DNA of 64,000 nt, from contig JAGGNK010007448.1 of assembly GCA_017590115.1 (NCBI GenBank), positions 9,650,815 through 9,714,814 of the forward strand, written 5' to 3'. Shown here piece after piece: positions 1 to 12,600 of this stretch. Under the pieces are notes generated by a model, which was given only the letters and a program-made list of their open reading frames with translations, was not told the origin of the DNA and did no database searches. Made by a program: the position numbers and the translations under genes. This DNA comes from Montifringilla adamsi (taxonomy: Eukaryota; Chordata; Aves; Passeriformes; Passeridae). Every line of letters starts with the position of its first letter. The stretch's first letter is position 1.

Positions 1-852
1 ACATTAGTAGAAATAACTGTAGCTATTGAACTGTAATGTATAAGATAGATAAGAATTTTGGAAAGAATATAAATCCTCTTGGGATTGAACCTACTACAGA
101 CTCCTGAGAACAGGAAGGTATTCACCACACTCACCAGGTGGTCTTCAGAGCAGCACACCAGCTGCAGACCTCAAGGTATTTTTTACATCAATTTTTTACA
201 TCTCCCTCTAGATTTTTATCTGGCTTCACATTCCCTGAAACCTGTACAACCCCCAGCAGAGCCAGGGCTACAGAGGGTCTCTAATGAAATAATTTTGAAA
301 TTGCCTTCACCCCCTGGTATGGGTGTCAAGATGCAAGACTGACTAGAGACAGAGCAAGTGCAAAAAGTTTTAAAAACTGGCTGCTGACACTTAAATAACA
401 AATTGACACATGAACAGTTTAATGTTTTTCCTGTTCAAACAGTAAGAAATACGCAAAACTGAATTGCCTGTAAAACTGAGCACTGCAGAAGACAAAATAT
501 CTTAAAGGGTGCATTTCTTGGCAGGTGTCTTAAATAAAAAGTTACAGATTAGATAGTACATAAATAATTAATAGCAAAGTATTCATTTGAGACAAGGCAG
601 AAACCACCACTGGATTCTCAATGTCTCAATATCTGTGAAACACTGAACTGATTTGTGACTTGAGACACCCTAATGTTGCATTCCTGCTTTCCTGGCTAAA
701 CTGGTCAAAGGAAACATGAAAGTACTTTGCAGTCATAATGTGACATCCACACTCAAAATCATCTGAAATTCTTAACTCAGACTGCATTCATTTACAGTTG
801 AAAAATTAACTAAATTAATAACGGAATTATATTACACTGAAATGACACTCAC

Positions 853-912
853 CATCTGCAATGTCATTTTCCCAGAGACAGAGCTGGTTTAAGCAAAATT
901 CTGGATCTGTGC
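853..912 (-). other. Candidate minus-strand exon, 60 bases
   Basis: The minus strand reads TGATGTCATTTCAG|GCACAG ... GCAGATG|GTGAGTGTC, a good acceptor-donor pair 60 bases apart. One frame is open (TDPEFCLNQLCLWENDIAD) but matches no protein I know. If the surrounding sequence is the STRBP 5' region, this could be a 5'-leader exon. One open frame over 60 bases is expected often by chance. Confidence 0.2.
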
Positions 913-3071
913 CTGAAATGACATCACATTCTCCAAAAGAGAATCACAGTTCTACCTCCTCCACCCAGTTTGTGCCATGCTGGGTCCTCACCACGCCAGC
1001 CCTGTCCTGCATCACACCCCAGCACTAAAGCCTTGCACATCTCCAGACTCCCAGACTCCCCACAATCCTGGATTTGCGAGCCCTGCCTTTACCTGCATGG
1101 CTTTCACTGGTCAGAAACCACCACAGGAAACAGCCACGATGTTGAGGAGATTCAGAACAGGGACAAGCCTTCCCCAGCACCCTTCAGCTTCACTGAAATA
1201 GCTGCAGTGCCCCAGTTTCTTTGCTGCTGTGATTCATATCCCATAGAATGTGGGATTCTGCAGGTGGACCCGAGCTGCAGCCCAGGGACTCAGCCAGGAC
1301 GGCGGAGCTGCCGCCAAGGAGGCAAAGGCACACTCATGGAAAGGCTGGAGAGCATGGCATTCCCTCTGGGTTGGCAATAAATAAAATACAATTTCAACAA
1401 GAAGAAGGAGGCTGGAGCCCAAACTGTCCTACAGGAACACTGGATCTGCTTGTATTGGTGGTTTGCACTTTTCATCAGTTCCATGAGGCAAACACTGGCT
1501 CTCAGTCTGTCCCTGCTCTGCAGCCCAGGCTAAAGCACATCCTGGGAGTTAGCAAGAGCAAAGAGAAAAGCAACATGGATTCTAAAGCTCTGGTTATAAA
1601 CAAAGCAAATTTAGTAATTCTTACAAATAACACAATGCAAATACGTGTTTGACGGTTGTGTTTTCCCAGTGTTTACATCAAGTGTCAAAGCATTAAGAAG
1701 TTTTTAAGAATAAATGCTCTCCTGACTAAAATTTCAGCAACCCTAAACGGTGCAGTTTAAGGAAGTTTCTCCCCAGAATTTCTTCCCTTATGTCAATTAT
1801 ACAGACCCTGTGTTTGCAGTGTTGCAAACCCCCTTGGTTACTGTGCCTGGCTGCCTTTCAGCCAGTTTAAACATTCATGACTCTCCCCTGAAATGCATTT
1901 TCTAGTATGTCAGTCTTGCTGCCTCAGTGACTTTTTTTTTTTTTTTAATTAAAGAGAGAAGATTTAAAAGGATTTGGAATGGAAGATCACTAGACTCTGT
2001 GAGTATTGTGCAAAAAGCTCTTGTGCTCCCAGCCAGTGCACATCCTCCATCAGACTTTTCCCATGTTTTACTTCCACTCTGACTCCTGAACAAGTCCAGG
2101 ATAATTTTCTACTTCCTGACTAATTGGTTGTTTTGTCAAAGAACACATTGTCGAAGTTTCTGGGTTACTAAAAGCTTAAGGTTTTAAGTGTTTTTTCTTG
2201 CCATCTCTTGCCCATCCAACCACATTATTTTAAAGTTGATTCAGCATCACAACATGCAATGCCACAGGAAGGTCTGAAACAGAATTTGTAACTAAAATCT
2301 TGGGCTGTTTAGGGAACAAATTTGGCTCTTTTGAAACCAAACCAAATTTGGTTCTTCAGAACCCAGCACCCGTTCAACAGAGAGCACTGGGTTTGTCTCT
2401 GGGGAAGGGTACCCTGGCATCCATTTTCAGCCTCAGAACACAATTATTTGCTTCAAGTGCATTATAACCCTACCAAAAGATTTGAATTAGGTTACTTAGG
2501 CATGAAAGCTAGCAACAATATCCATCGAAGTAAAACACCACACCAGCCTGAGATGGCAGAGGAAGAACTGTCATTTGTGACCCAAGCCCACCATTTGCCT
2601 TGGACAGGATCTTGTAGTAGGAAGTCCCAGCTTAGCTAAGAGAAAGAAAAAGAGCCACAAACATATTTAGAGATGTACAGAATTAGTAAATAAAAACAAA
2701 AGTCCTATTTCCCTGGAAAACCATGAGTCTAAAAATACTTTAGATGGGCTCAATCCAGCACGCTCTTGCCCAGCAGACCTCCACTGCACGCATGTGCTGT
2801 CAGATCTGCCAACTTCACTTGCAAAACTCATCTATTATTCCCCTCTACAGTTCACACAGCACAGTACAGCCATGGAAATGAAAAAAAGGATGACTTTAGC
2901 AGGGACCATCACTGGTGGAAATGCTCAGTTTGTAGACCACAAGCTAGGTTACAAAATTAATTTCTCAGCCTAAGTTCTATATATTAGTCTGATCCTTAGG
3001 AACATCCTGAGATGAGTAATGAATTCCACAGCCTTTTTTTGTTTGCTTATTTTTAAGAGGCCACTGAAATT

Positions 3072-3092
3072 AAAAAAAAAAAAAAAAAAAAA
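3072..3092. repeat. Poly(A) tract of 21 bases
   Basis: An uninterrupted run of 21 A. Similar shorter runs occur at 1932-1946 (T), 14054-14071 (A), 20047-20060 (A) and 40706-40719 (T). No target-site duplication or transposon body was recognised beside them. Confidence 0.95.
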
Positions 3093-3560
3093 GTTAAATT
3101 AGGTGCCTGTAATACTGTATTCTCCAGTATGTTTGGAGAACAGGACTGTGCTAAGTAATTGATCTCAAACTTGAAAAGCTACAGTTAATCTTTTTTTATC
3201 TTTTGAATTTCAAATAAAATCTGAGGGGGAGAAAAAGGAGCTCCCAGGATAAACTCACCAGTCCCAGGAGGATGGTGTTTTTAAACCACAGACACAACCT
3301 AGCTGGTTTGGCCTCTTCCTTTACATTTCCTACAGGGCTAGGAATTAGTTTAATTTCTCTTTATAAATAGTGATGTCATCTCCACCCTGCCACTCACAAG
3401 AGCACCAAAGACACTTCCAGCTCTTCATTTACTAAAGAAACTTCCTCAGCCTTCTCCACCAGACATCACACCCCATCCTCCCACCAGCATGGAGCAACCA
3501 ATCTCTGAACAGCAAAACAGGATCAGCATCTTGGCAGGCACCACACTTGCCAGGAGCCCA

Positions 3561-3649
3561 GGAACCCCTTGGGCAGGTCAGGAACCCCCTGGGCAGGTCA
3601 GGAACCCCCTGGGCAGGTCAGGAACCCCCTGGGCAGGTCAGGAAGCCCC
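3561..3649. repeat. 20-bp minisatellite, about 4.5 copies
   Basis: The unit GGAACCCCCTGGGCAGGTCA is repeated in exact 20-base register at 3561, 3581, 3601 and 3621, followed by a partial GGAAGCCCC. Copies 2-4 are identical and copy 1 differs at one base, so the array is young or recently homogenised. It creates repetitive open frames (GQEPPGQV, PWAGQ) that should not be taken for coding sequence. Confidence 0.95.
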
Positions 3650-6600
3650 AGCCAGGCTGGCACACACACGGAGCTGTGGCACAGCTGCTGCAGCTCCCGG
3701 AGCAGGGGCAAACCCCACTTTGTCTGGGAGGAACAAACAGCCTGGCCAATCAATAGCAGCATTCCAAGTGCTCTCAGCCTTGCAGGGACATCAGCTCTCA
3801 ACAACAGAACTCTCTGTCCCCAAAGCTCCTTTCATACACTAGAGCTGCTAAAAGTAACACTTGGAATTACTGTCCAGGGAAAGAGTAGAGAAAAACAATC
3901 AAAGTTAGTTTATTTTGGGCCATTAGCTGCAATTTGTGTCTGGCCACTTCAGTTCCCCCAATAACAGGAAACCTGCTGTGTCTAAATGCAACACGGATGG
4001 GGTTTATTTTATTTCTCAAAAGGAGTTGCACTTGGGAAGCCACAACCTGTCAGGGTAGGAGAGCACACGGTTCCGGACGCAGAGGCAGGATCAAAAGCAG
4101 GATTAGAAACCAGCTGCCACAGACTGAGGGAGTTCTCCTCAGGTGGGCAGAGCTAGAAACCCTTTCATCCCTCAGTCCAGCTTAGAGTGTAAATGTTTTT
4201 ATTGCCTGCTTAGCCACCTGTGGAAATCTGTGTCCATGTCAACACCACCATTACAATGAACTCTGCTCTTGTCAGCACAAAAAAACTGCCTCGTTTTCAG
4301 TCCAAAACTATACTTTTAGTGATATAAGAAGATCAGATTATAATGCCATCAATCTATCTTATTCCACAGTTAAACAGAATTCATCTCTATAACCTGTTGT
4401 TTCTGTGTTAGTGAAAATAATCCTTTTTTTTAAAAAAAAAAAAGTACATAAGTACTTTGTGCACTGAAAAAGCACTTGGTTCTGCTGGTTTATGAGTTCT
4501 TCACTTTGCACAGCTCCTCTGTTGTGGAAACCAAAGTCCTTGTATTGGGCTTTCTCAGTGATATTTGCAAACTCCTACACTTGCTGTAACAGGGTGTTCA
4601 GAAACACTTCTTACTGGCCTGGGAAAGTTAGGTCATTATTTATTAACTGCAGAAATACACTGAAGAAAACAATAACAAGGTAAAAGAACATTCTTGCCAA
4701 GGCTTGTTGCTTGTTTTGACAGAAACAGAAAGTAGTTAAACCTAGCTAACACCTTTTCACTGAGCATTTTGCTCCAAACATTTCTAATTCACACTCTGCA
4801 GGACCAGGAACAGAACAGCAGAACCACCAGTGCAACACTGTCAACATAGGGAAAGGCTGTCCCTGAAATTCAATGGACAAATATTACCAGGCAATTTCAT
4901 GCTTTACCAACACAAAATCCAGAAGTTAAATTTAGAAGCATGATTTCTGCAGACATTCAGATGTTTCTATTCTAAATTTTCCAGAAATTGCAAATTAAAA
5001 CTTGGCAGGCTTTAAAGTAACCCAGCACGTGTCTTGTGCAATCCAAATCATGGTCAGTCCTATTACTCTGCAAAACTGTTAGGAAAAAAAAAAAAATCAT
5101 GCCTTTCACCACATGGTTTCAGACAAATGACAGAGACATTCAGTTTATCTCTGTGCTGAGAATGAAACTTAAGTACTGTTTTTTCCTCTTGGAATACTGC
5201 CATGAAAGTTAAAAGCTAACAGAGGAACCAACGTTCTGCCCACTGAAGGATAAGCACAGTTTGGTGAATAACACCACTTACAGAGCTGCATCCAAGTGGT
5301 TGTGGCCAATTTTTCCCATTTACCATGGGGAGAATATACTGCATTTCTAGACTGATCTCATTCCTAAACACTGCAATGAGATATCAAAGCATGCAGGTGT
5401 CACCAAGGTGCTTTGTGGAAGTGTCAAACCCTGCAGAGTTTCTGCAGCCACTCAAGATAAAGTGTGTTTTTCAACACCACGAAGAGTAATTGAATGAAAC
5501 AGCTCAGAGGTAACAAACCAAAGAAATCTTGGAAATTATTTCTCTGTCTCCCAGAAACCAGACAGGACTGTCCACCCTCCCCTTGCTAACCTGGGGGAGA
5601 TGGCCACCTCCATGCTGGCCTTTAAAGGAGACTGAAAAAACATTACTCAGACTTTTCTATTTTGATTGCATTTATCAAGTTTCAATATACTTTTATTAGG
5701 AAAAAAAAAGCCAAAATCAGACCTTAGATACTCAAGAATTTCACAACTCTTCAAAGATCACTTCTCTAATTGCTGTGATAAGTGTGTTGTGGTGTTTGCA
5801 TGGGGAAGAGACCCCACTGCTCAAAAATTCAAGTGACTTGCCCAGGGCCACAGTAACTCAGTGGTACCATTGGAACAGTGTAATTTTTTCATTTACTACA
5901 CACACCAAGCATGGAGCATCCTCTTCCCTCTCTAGCTTTCCACCTCCTTAGGCTTCATTAGTTTAATTTGAACAGACACTGCATTCCTGGCTGCTTTTGT
6001 TATTCAATCTCTCTTGCAGGATCATGGGTTCCTCACAGGCCAGCTTGGCAAACTGTCCCAGGAAACTGCTTGACAACAATTACCTGTCCATTCATGAGAA
6101 TCAAATTAGCAATTCAGTATCTGAATATGGTATGATTAAACTCAGGAACCTAATTCACAGTGTGTCCTACTTTCAGGCATCAAATTTTTTGAGCACTGTG
6201 CTCTTTTGAAAGTCAAACTGACGAGGACTCAGGAACCTTGTGTCTTTTTCAAAAGAGGCCAATGGAGCCCCTCTTTTGTCAGGTAGCAGGACACACACAG
6301 TCTGTTCTCAGGAAGAACAGAAGCCAAAAAACAAGAACACTTCAGAAGGCTATCGAGGGACCTGAGCCAGTGTGCAAGACAAGGGGAAGCTTTGCAGCAG
6401 CTCCTCAGCACGAGCACTCTGCACACCACATTCCAGCACATCGGTGGCTTTGAAGGAAAAACCCAAAGGCTCTCTTTGCCACTTGCTTTTTCTAAAGCTC
6501 CAACTGACATAGGAGTGGGCTCTGGAGGAGAAGGGAGTTTCTTCTTCTCTCTCTTAAAAAACCAACGGAATAACTAGTCAGAACCCAGCTTTCACATTAG

Positions 6601-9600
6601 ATACTGAGTGACCATCTAAAACACCTAAAATCAGATGTAAAGGATGGACAGGGTCTGAGAGCATCTCTCTTACAAACCAGGAAAATCACTGGGAACTCCC
6701 AGATGATCAGGAGTGCATGGCTTCCCTTGCCTGCACCCAAACCACACCCTCAAACAAGATCCCTTTGGACTGCTCCACATTGAGCTCCAGCCATCCAAAA
6801 GCAGTTTGTAACTCCTGTGAGTTCTTTCAGGATGGCTACTTTGATCTTTTCAGGAGATATTTCAAACTCTGTTAGAATATTGTCAGGTACATCGATCACC
6901 TAGTCCAACTGTAACAAGAGGAGCACAAATAATGGAAGCAGAGCAAGGGAAAGAAAGGAGAGGGGAAGTACAGTAAATCCTCAACTCTTCAGCTCTCTGC
7001 CAAAATTCAGTCTTCTATAGACTGTGCATGAGACTTGCTACTGTGCTGTGTGATGAGGGCAAAGAGAACTCATTGAGACAAGGTGCACCTGCTAAAACTG
7101 GCACTAAAACCAGGCAGCTACTGCAAATCAGTGGTGCCCAGCACCAGCAGAAAGCAAGTCTTTGTTCTTCTGGCACAAGAGGACTCCTTTACTGCGAGTA
7201 CCACATACAGATCAAACATTTATAAGCAAGAGAAAAGCTAGCCAAGGGATTTGTATTAAAATAAAGATTGCAGATCGCAGTGTGAAAGAAACAGGGAACG
7301 TACCAGTGAGTCCCATGCCCAGCCAAGCTCTCCCAGAGCAGTCCTTCCTCTGAAGGAGAGCTGCAAGGAGACAGCCTGAGCCAACAGTTTCTACAGCAAC
7401 TGCAGAAGCACCAGTTCAATGATATTCAAACCCTGCAGTAACTGCAGAGGCATCTGTAAATGGATACTCCAGAAGAAATATTTGACAGTGTCCCCTGGAT
7501 CCTCTGCCTCCCTGGGCAATCCATTGATCCCAATCAGCTCAGTTCAGCTGTGGACTTGCCCATTTCTCTGCAAATGCTTCTGAATCCTCTTTGCCCTTAA
7601 CAGTCTTTCAGCACACTTGCTCCTCTTTAAAACTTCATGGAACAGCCACCAGAGAGTTTTGTAGACACAGTGCTGGAAGGATGAGTGTCCTCATCCTGCA
7701 AGGGAGAGACCAGTGCATCCATGTGTGGTGCTGCTGCAACTCCTCACGGAGGGTGGAATGCTGTTATGACAGTGGCACTGGGGCTGCTGCACCACTAAAA
7801 GCACACTTGGAAGCATCTCAAAGGGAACCAAAACAGAGGCCAGTTACCACCCAACTGCACAGAAAGAGCAGATCCATTTGTAACGTGGCTGTTTTAGCAC
7901 TCATGTAGAAGCCATATTAAGGAACACAAAATATTTCACCTATACACTTGCTAAGTTCTCACCTAAGAATTGTCATTTACTGAAGGATGTTTAGGGCAGG
8001 ACATGTCTTGTTCCCCTTCTAAGAATCTGCTGTAATAAATTACAGCACCTCAACAGTCACAGCTTCATCAGTTCCATTTTGCAGAAGGTTTTCCATAAGT
8101 CTGCAGTGTTACTTTGGATCACAGTAAAACTTGGCATGAAGCTCAGGCTCCTGACCCGCAGCAAAAAGTTAAACAAAATTGCTCGTTTGTTTTTAAAAGG
8201 GCCAGGAGGTTTCCAGTTTCAGGCTCCTCAGTGTTTGGGGTGGAAGGGAACAGTATCTACAGTCACAACTCAGGGACATTCAGTATTCATTCTCTGCACA
8301 GAATGGGCTTGATCAGAGACCTGTCAAAGATGCACTTTGTAAGCTGCTCTCTTCTGTTAGTTTATTCCATAAGGCCACATCCACAAACCCAGGTTTGGTC
8401 AAGAGATCACTACTTATATAGTACTGACTCCCAACTACCTGCTTTAAAAAATATCCTTTATCTCCTGAGCTAACAAAAGGAAAATTACTGAATTCCCCGA
8501 AAGATAAAACAGACCATATGAATATATTCAGTGTAAAAGACAATCTCATTCCCACACTAATGGTAGGAGAAAAGAAATATGAAAGCAAAAATATTTTGGT
8601 TTTATCTTCATGCCTTTTATCATGATTTATCCAAACAGCACCATCACTGTGATTGTGACAGTTGTTATTTCTAAAACACGAAGAACTATGAAATCTTAAG
8701 TGGAAAAGCATCTTATGAGTTGCTAAAGTATAAGCATGCAAGGATGACTTCTGGATCAAATATATTCCTTAGCAGGCCAGTTTTGAAGGAATAAAGACTG
8801 CCATTCCAGACAGTCATCTTCTAACACAAATTAAAATTTTAGAAGTAATTTATTTAGCAACCATAAACAGTGTCAGGTTCCACAAAATTTGCTAAGACTG
8901 AAAATTCAACCAAATTTTTAAAATTGTCAAAAACCCCCCAGTTACAGGAGGTTCTTATGTGCCTCCAAGGTGGGAGTCATGATTCTTTTCTCTTACACAA
9001 ATTTAGACAACTGTGTTCTCTCTTCAGCCTTCTGGCCATCTGTAGAGATGAGGAGGTGTGTACAGATGTGGGCTCAGAGCAGAACAAGCTACTTCTCTGA
9101 GCTCATATTTTTGGCAGTCACCAATTTCACCCTCACCCACCAGAAGCAAAGAAGTTATCGGTTTTGTCTCCCCGCCCTTTTCCCAGTATTTGCCTTTCTT
9201 CCTGGCTTTTCTAGAACACTTGTCACCATATTTACCAGACTACATTTATTACTGGTTTTAAAATAACAGTTTTTGTGAGACAGGAAAACATTTCAGATCT
9301 TTATAGGGGGAACTTCAGACACGAAGAAATGAAATTGTGCGGTCAGTCCGCAGCAGAACCTGAGAAGAGGCCAAATGCTGCCCTAATCAATACTTGCAGG
9401 TTAATTGCCAGACATTCTTCACTGGAACACAGTGTTGCTCAGTGCCTGCTGTTGAAGAGTTTTACCCATTTCCAGTTTTGGAAGCAGTGCTCCCAGTTCT
9501 CCTACGCCCCATCCCCACATAGCACACTGCAGTTCAGCCCCGGTGATGCTCTTTAAGGTCACCCAAATGGCACAGCTGAGCACTTTAAAGGAACAGATTA

Positions 9601-12600
9601 AGTCTCTGCATGATTGAAGACTTGGAGAGCATGACTGGGTAACCAAAGAAGCCCTAATCTATTTGCCAAGTCCAATTACCTAGCCATCGAATCAAGAGAT
9701 CATGAAGCATTAGGACATGGAATAACTGCTCACCAAACTGTTTTAGCTCTCTGAAAAGATGACAGTCACTGAGAGCCTATGACATGGAAAAGGCATCCTT
9801 CAAAGCAGAGGTGGGGAGAAATCAGTTCTTGGACATTTATGTTTTTCCCTTATCTTCTCTTGAGCTATACCAGCTATCAGAGTAAAAGGGAAGAGATTGG
9901 GATTGGAAGAGCAGTCCAGTCAGAGAGTAGGAATCCAAATGTTCTGAGTCTCTGTGTCTGTTTCCTTGAAATCCCATCAAGTATCCTACTTAAAGACCCA
10001 TGTTTGCTGTTTGTTCCATCATACCAGAGCCCTCAGCTTTCCAGTGGCTGTGTCTGTTCTCTGGTACCTCCCTCCCTGGAGTCACAGGCTGTACACCTAC
10101 AGCTTCCCCTTCTATTCCAGTCTTTTCCATTAAAGCAAATCCCCCCAGACTGTCACATCAGACACGCAGCAATCAGGCAGAGCAGAGAAGGAAAAGTAGA
10201 AAAGCACCAGGAGGGTCACAGAGCAAACTCAGCCCCCATACCTGGAGAAAAAGAGCAAGTTTCCATATGCAAAGAGCTGTCCCTTTCAGCACAGCTGTAT
10301 CAAAAATAGGAATAAATTACTCATCTGTCTCCTTGTCTTCATACTGGAAAATGGCTGTCTTGAGCCAGCCCCAGCATCAGTCACACCTGTCAGAACATCA
10401 CACAGCTTCCTCAGCTGGGAAAACCGGCCACGCACGTTGGGCCACTGCCACCACTGCCAGGGAATGAACAACACCAATAGCTGTTCTGTGCATTCAGCTT
10501 CAAAACTGATCAAACCTTAGCACACAGCAGTCAGCACTTCCACATCACTGATGTGATTTGTTTTATGGTTAACAAAAACACCTGCAGCCCAGTGCCACAG
10601 ACCTTCCCTACACAAGGTGCCACCACTGGACCCTTGATGATCATGCTTCTGCTCTGTCAGAAACACAGCACAGCTGACTGCCATGGGGCAGCTTAGTCAA
10701 ATGCTTTTTATTTTCTTTTTTAATACAAGTTTTAATTTGTTTGTTGAATGGATCTATTCATACTCTCCTGACATGTAGTCTCCACATCATGTGTTTGGTC
10801 CAACTGGTCAGTGTCTTGCTAAGCAGGCTGTAAAAAGACCTTGTCAATCACACACCTTTACTCAGGTATATACCAGCTGGCAATTCTAAAACATCACCTA
10901 TTTCAACAATGGCAACTAAATTCAGTGGAGTGCAGCTTGTTTCCCTGCTGAATTTTGTACAGTTTCTTTAGTGAGCAAGATATCACGTGTATGATTTTGT
11001 GTTAGTTCATGTTATGAAGAAAGATACCGTGTTTATGGAGAGGGTTAAATTGGGACCCATGCTTTGGCTGCTATGTCCTGAAAATAAAACAACAAAAAAA
11101 CAGCCCTGCAACAAGTGAAAAAAACTTTATGCCTCCTTCAAGATCAACCATGACTTATCATAATCCTGTTATGGGACCCATCCCCTGCAAAATACAGACT
11201 AAAAAAGATGTATTAATTTCACAATGTCAGTGGAACTATGGTAAACAATTTTTTTGCAAAATCTTGCTGGAAGGAATCAGCTGCTGTGTGCCCAAAAACC
11301 CCTGCCACAGCCTCAGGCCTCCTCAGCCCCTCGAGGGAGCGCTCTGCCACAGCTCCTTTCTGCAAGCACCAAGTGCCTGCACTGAGGTTGTGGGGCTGGC
11401 TTCCCACACACCCGTGGGCTGTGCTGGCCTTTCCACAGGCACATCCTGCCATGAGAGCTGGGATTAGGGAACATTTGGTTTAGGACATCATCAGCTCAGC
11501 CCAACAGCTCCAGAGGAACATTCCCCCATGGAACACCATCCCCGTGTCTCAGGGAATGCTAAAGACTCTTGAGGGCCCAACATTTAAGACGCTGTGCCAA
11601 CACTCCAATCTGCTGTGTTGCAAGTAAAACAAGAAATGTGTTCAAAGTGTCTTCCCCCACAAGAATCAGAGGAAAAGGAGAAAAGTACAAGGCCCTAAAC
11701 TCAGCCTGCCCTTTTTCTGCTCCTACCAGGGGGTAATTTCTATGGGGCAACACCAGCTTCTCACCACTGAGTTCATTTACTGCCAAGCCAAATGCCAAGT
11801 GCTGCTTTAAAATCTAAATTAATTCTGGTTCATAAGATTTCTTCAAGTTTGTGACATCTCACAGCTACCCACGAGTAAGAGTGTTTTTCCCAACCAGATA
11901 TTCCAACATAAAATTTTTCAATAAAGACAATTTAAACTAAATGCAGAAAAAGAACAAGAAGCAGCAAAATTTAATTTACTGGCATAGCCATACACACCCC
12001 AATTTTATTTTCTTTTTAAGCATACAATTAAGGGTAATTTAATTCCCCTGTGTAGGCATTACATGAAAGGGAAACATTATTGTAAAAAGAGCTCAGTACT
12101 GTTGGTACACAAACCTTACGACAGATAAATTAGACCTTAGGAAAACAGCATGTAATTTACATTTTGTTATGTCAATCACCAGGAGCATCTTAGGGCTCTT
12201 AAATAGCATGCCAAACCACAACATAAGGGAACTCATGTAAATCAACACATGTGGCAGGATCACTCAAGTTTCCACAATCCAAAAGATCCCTAAAATGGAT
12301 TTCATAAGATTATTCCTCTTCAACATCCACTTACACCTTTAAGTTTCCAACAGGTTATGACAATATTTTACTACAGAAGAGTTACAAGGTTTTGCACAGT
12401 TATAGAAAAATCAACTACATAAGACCACAAGGGGTTTAGTAATTAATCCCTGGTCTTTATTAGTGGAGAAGCCAACGGGCAGATGTGCAGGTGGCCCAGA
12501 GAAACAGCAGCCTGGCTCGGCTGGACACAAAATCCAGCCTTGGGTTAGTCCCACAGTTCTTGGGTTTAGCAGCACAGGAGGGACAGAGCAGCCCAGGGCC

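Noticed and set aside
3489..3964. Repetitive frames over the 20-bp minisatellite
   Set aside because: The repeat period is not a multiple of three, so all frames cycle through the same peptides. An artefact of the tandem array.
6870..6910. GATCACCTAGTCCAACTG, resembling the end of an avian CR1 LINE
   Set aside because: Only about 20 bases resemble the CR1 tail, and neither the terminal octamer repeat nor further CR1 body is visible nearby.
8313..8759. 148-codon minus-strand frame
   Set aside because: No recognisable domain, no signal peptide and composition typical of translated AT-rich non-coding DNA.
9779..10309. 176-codon plus-strand frame
   Set aside because: Ser/Pro/Leu-rich low-information translation with an overlapping second frame equally open. 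No domain pattern.
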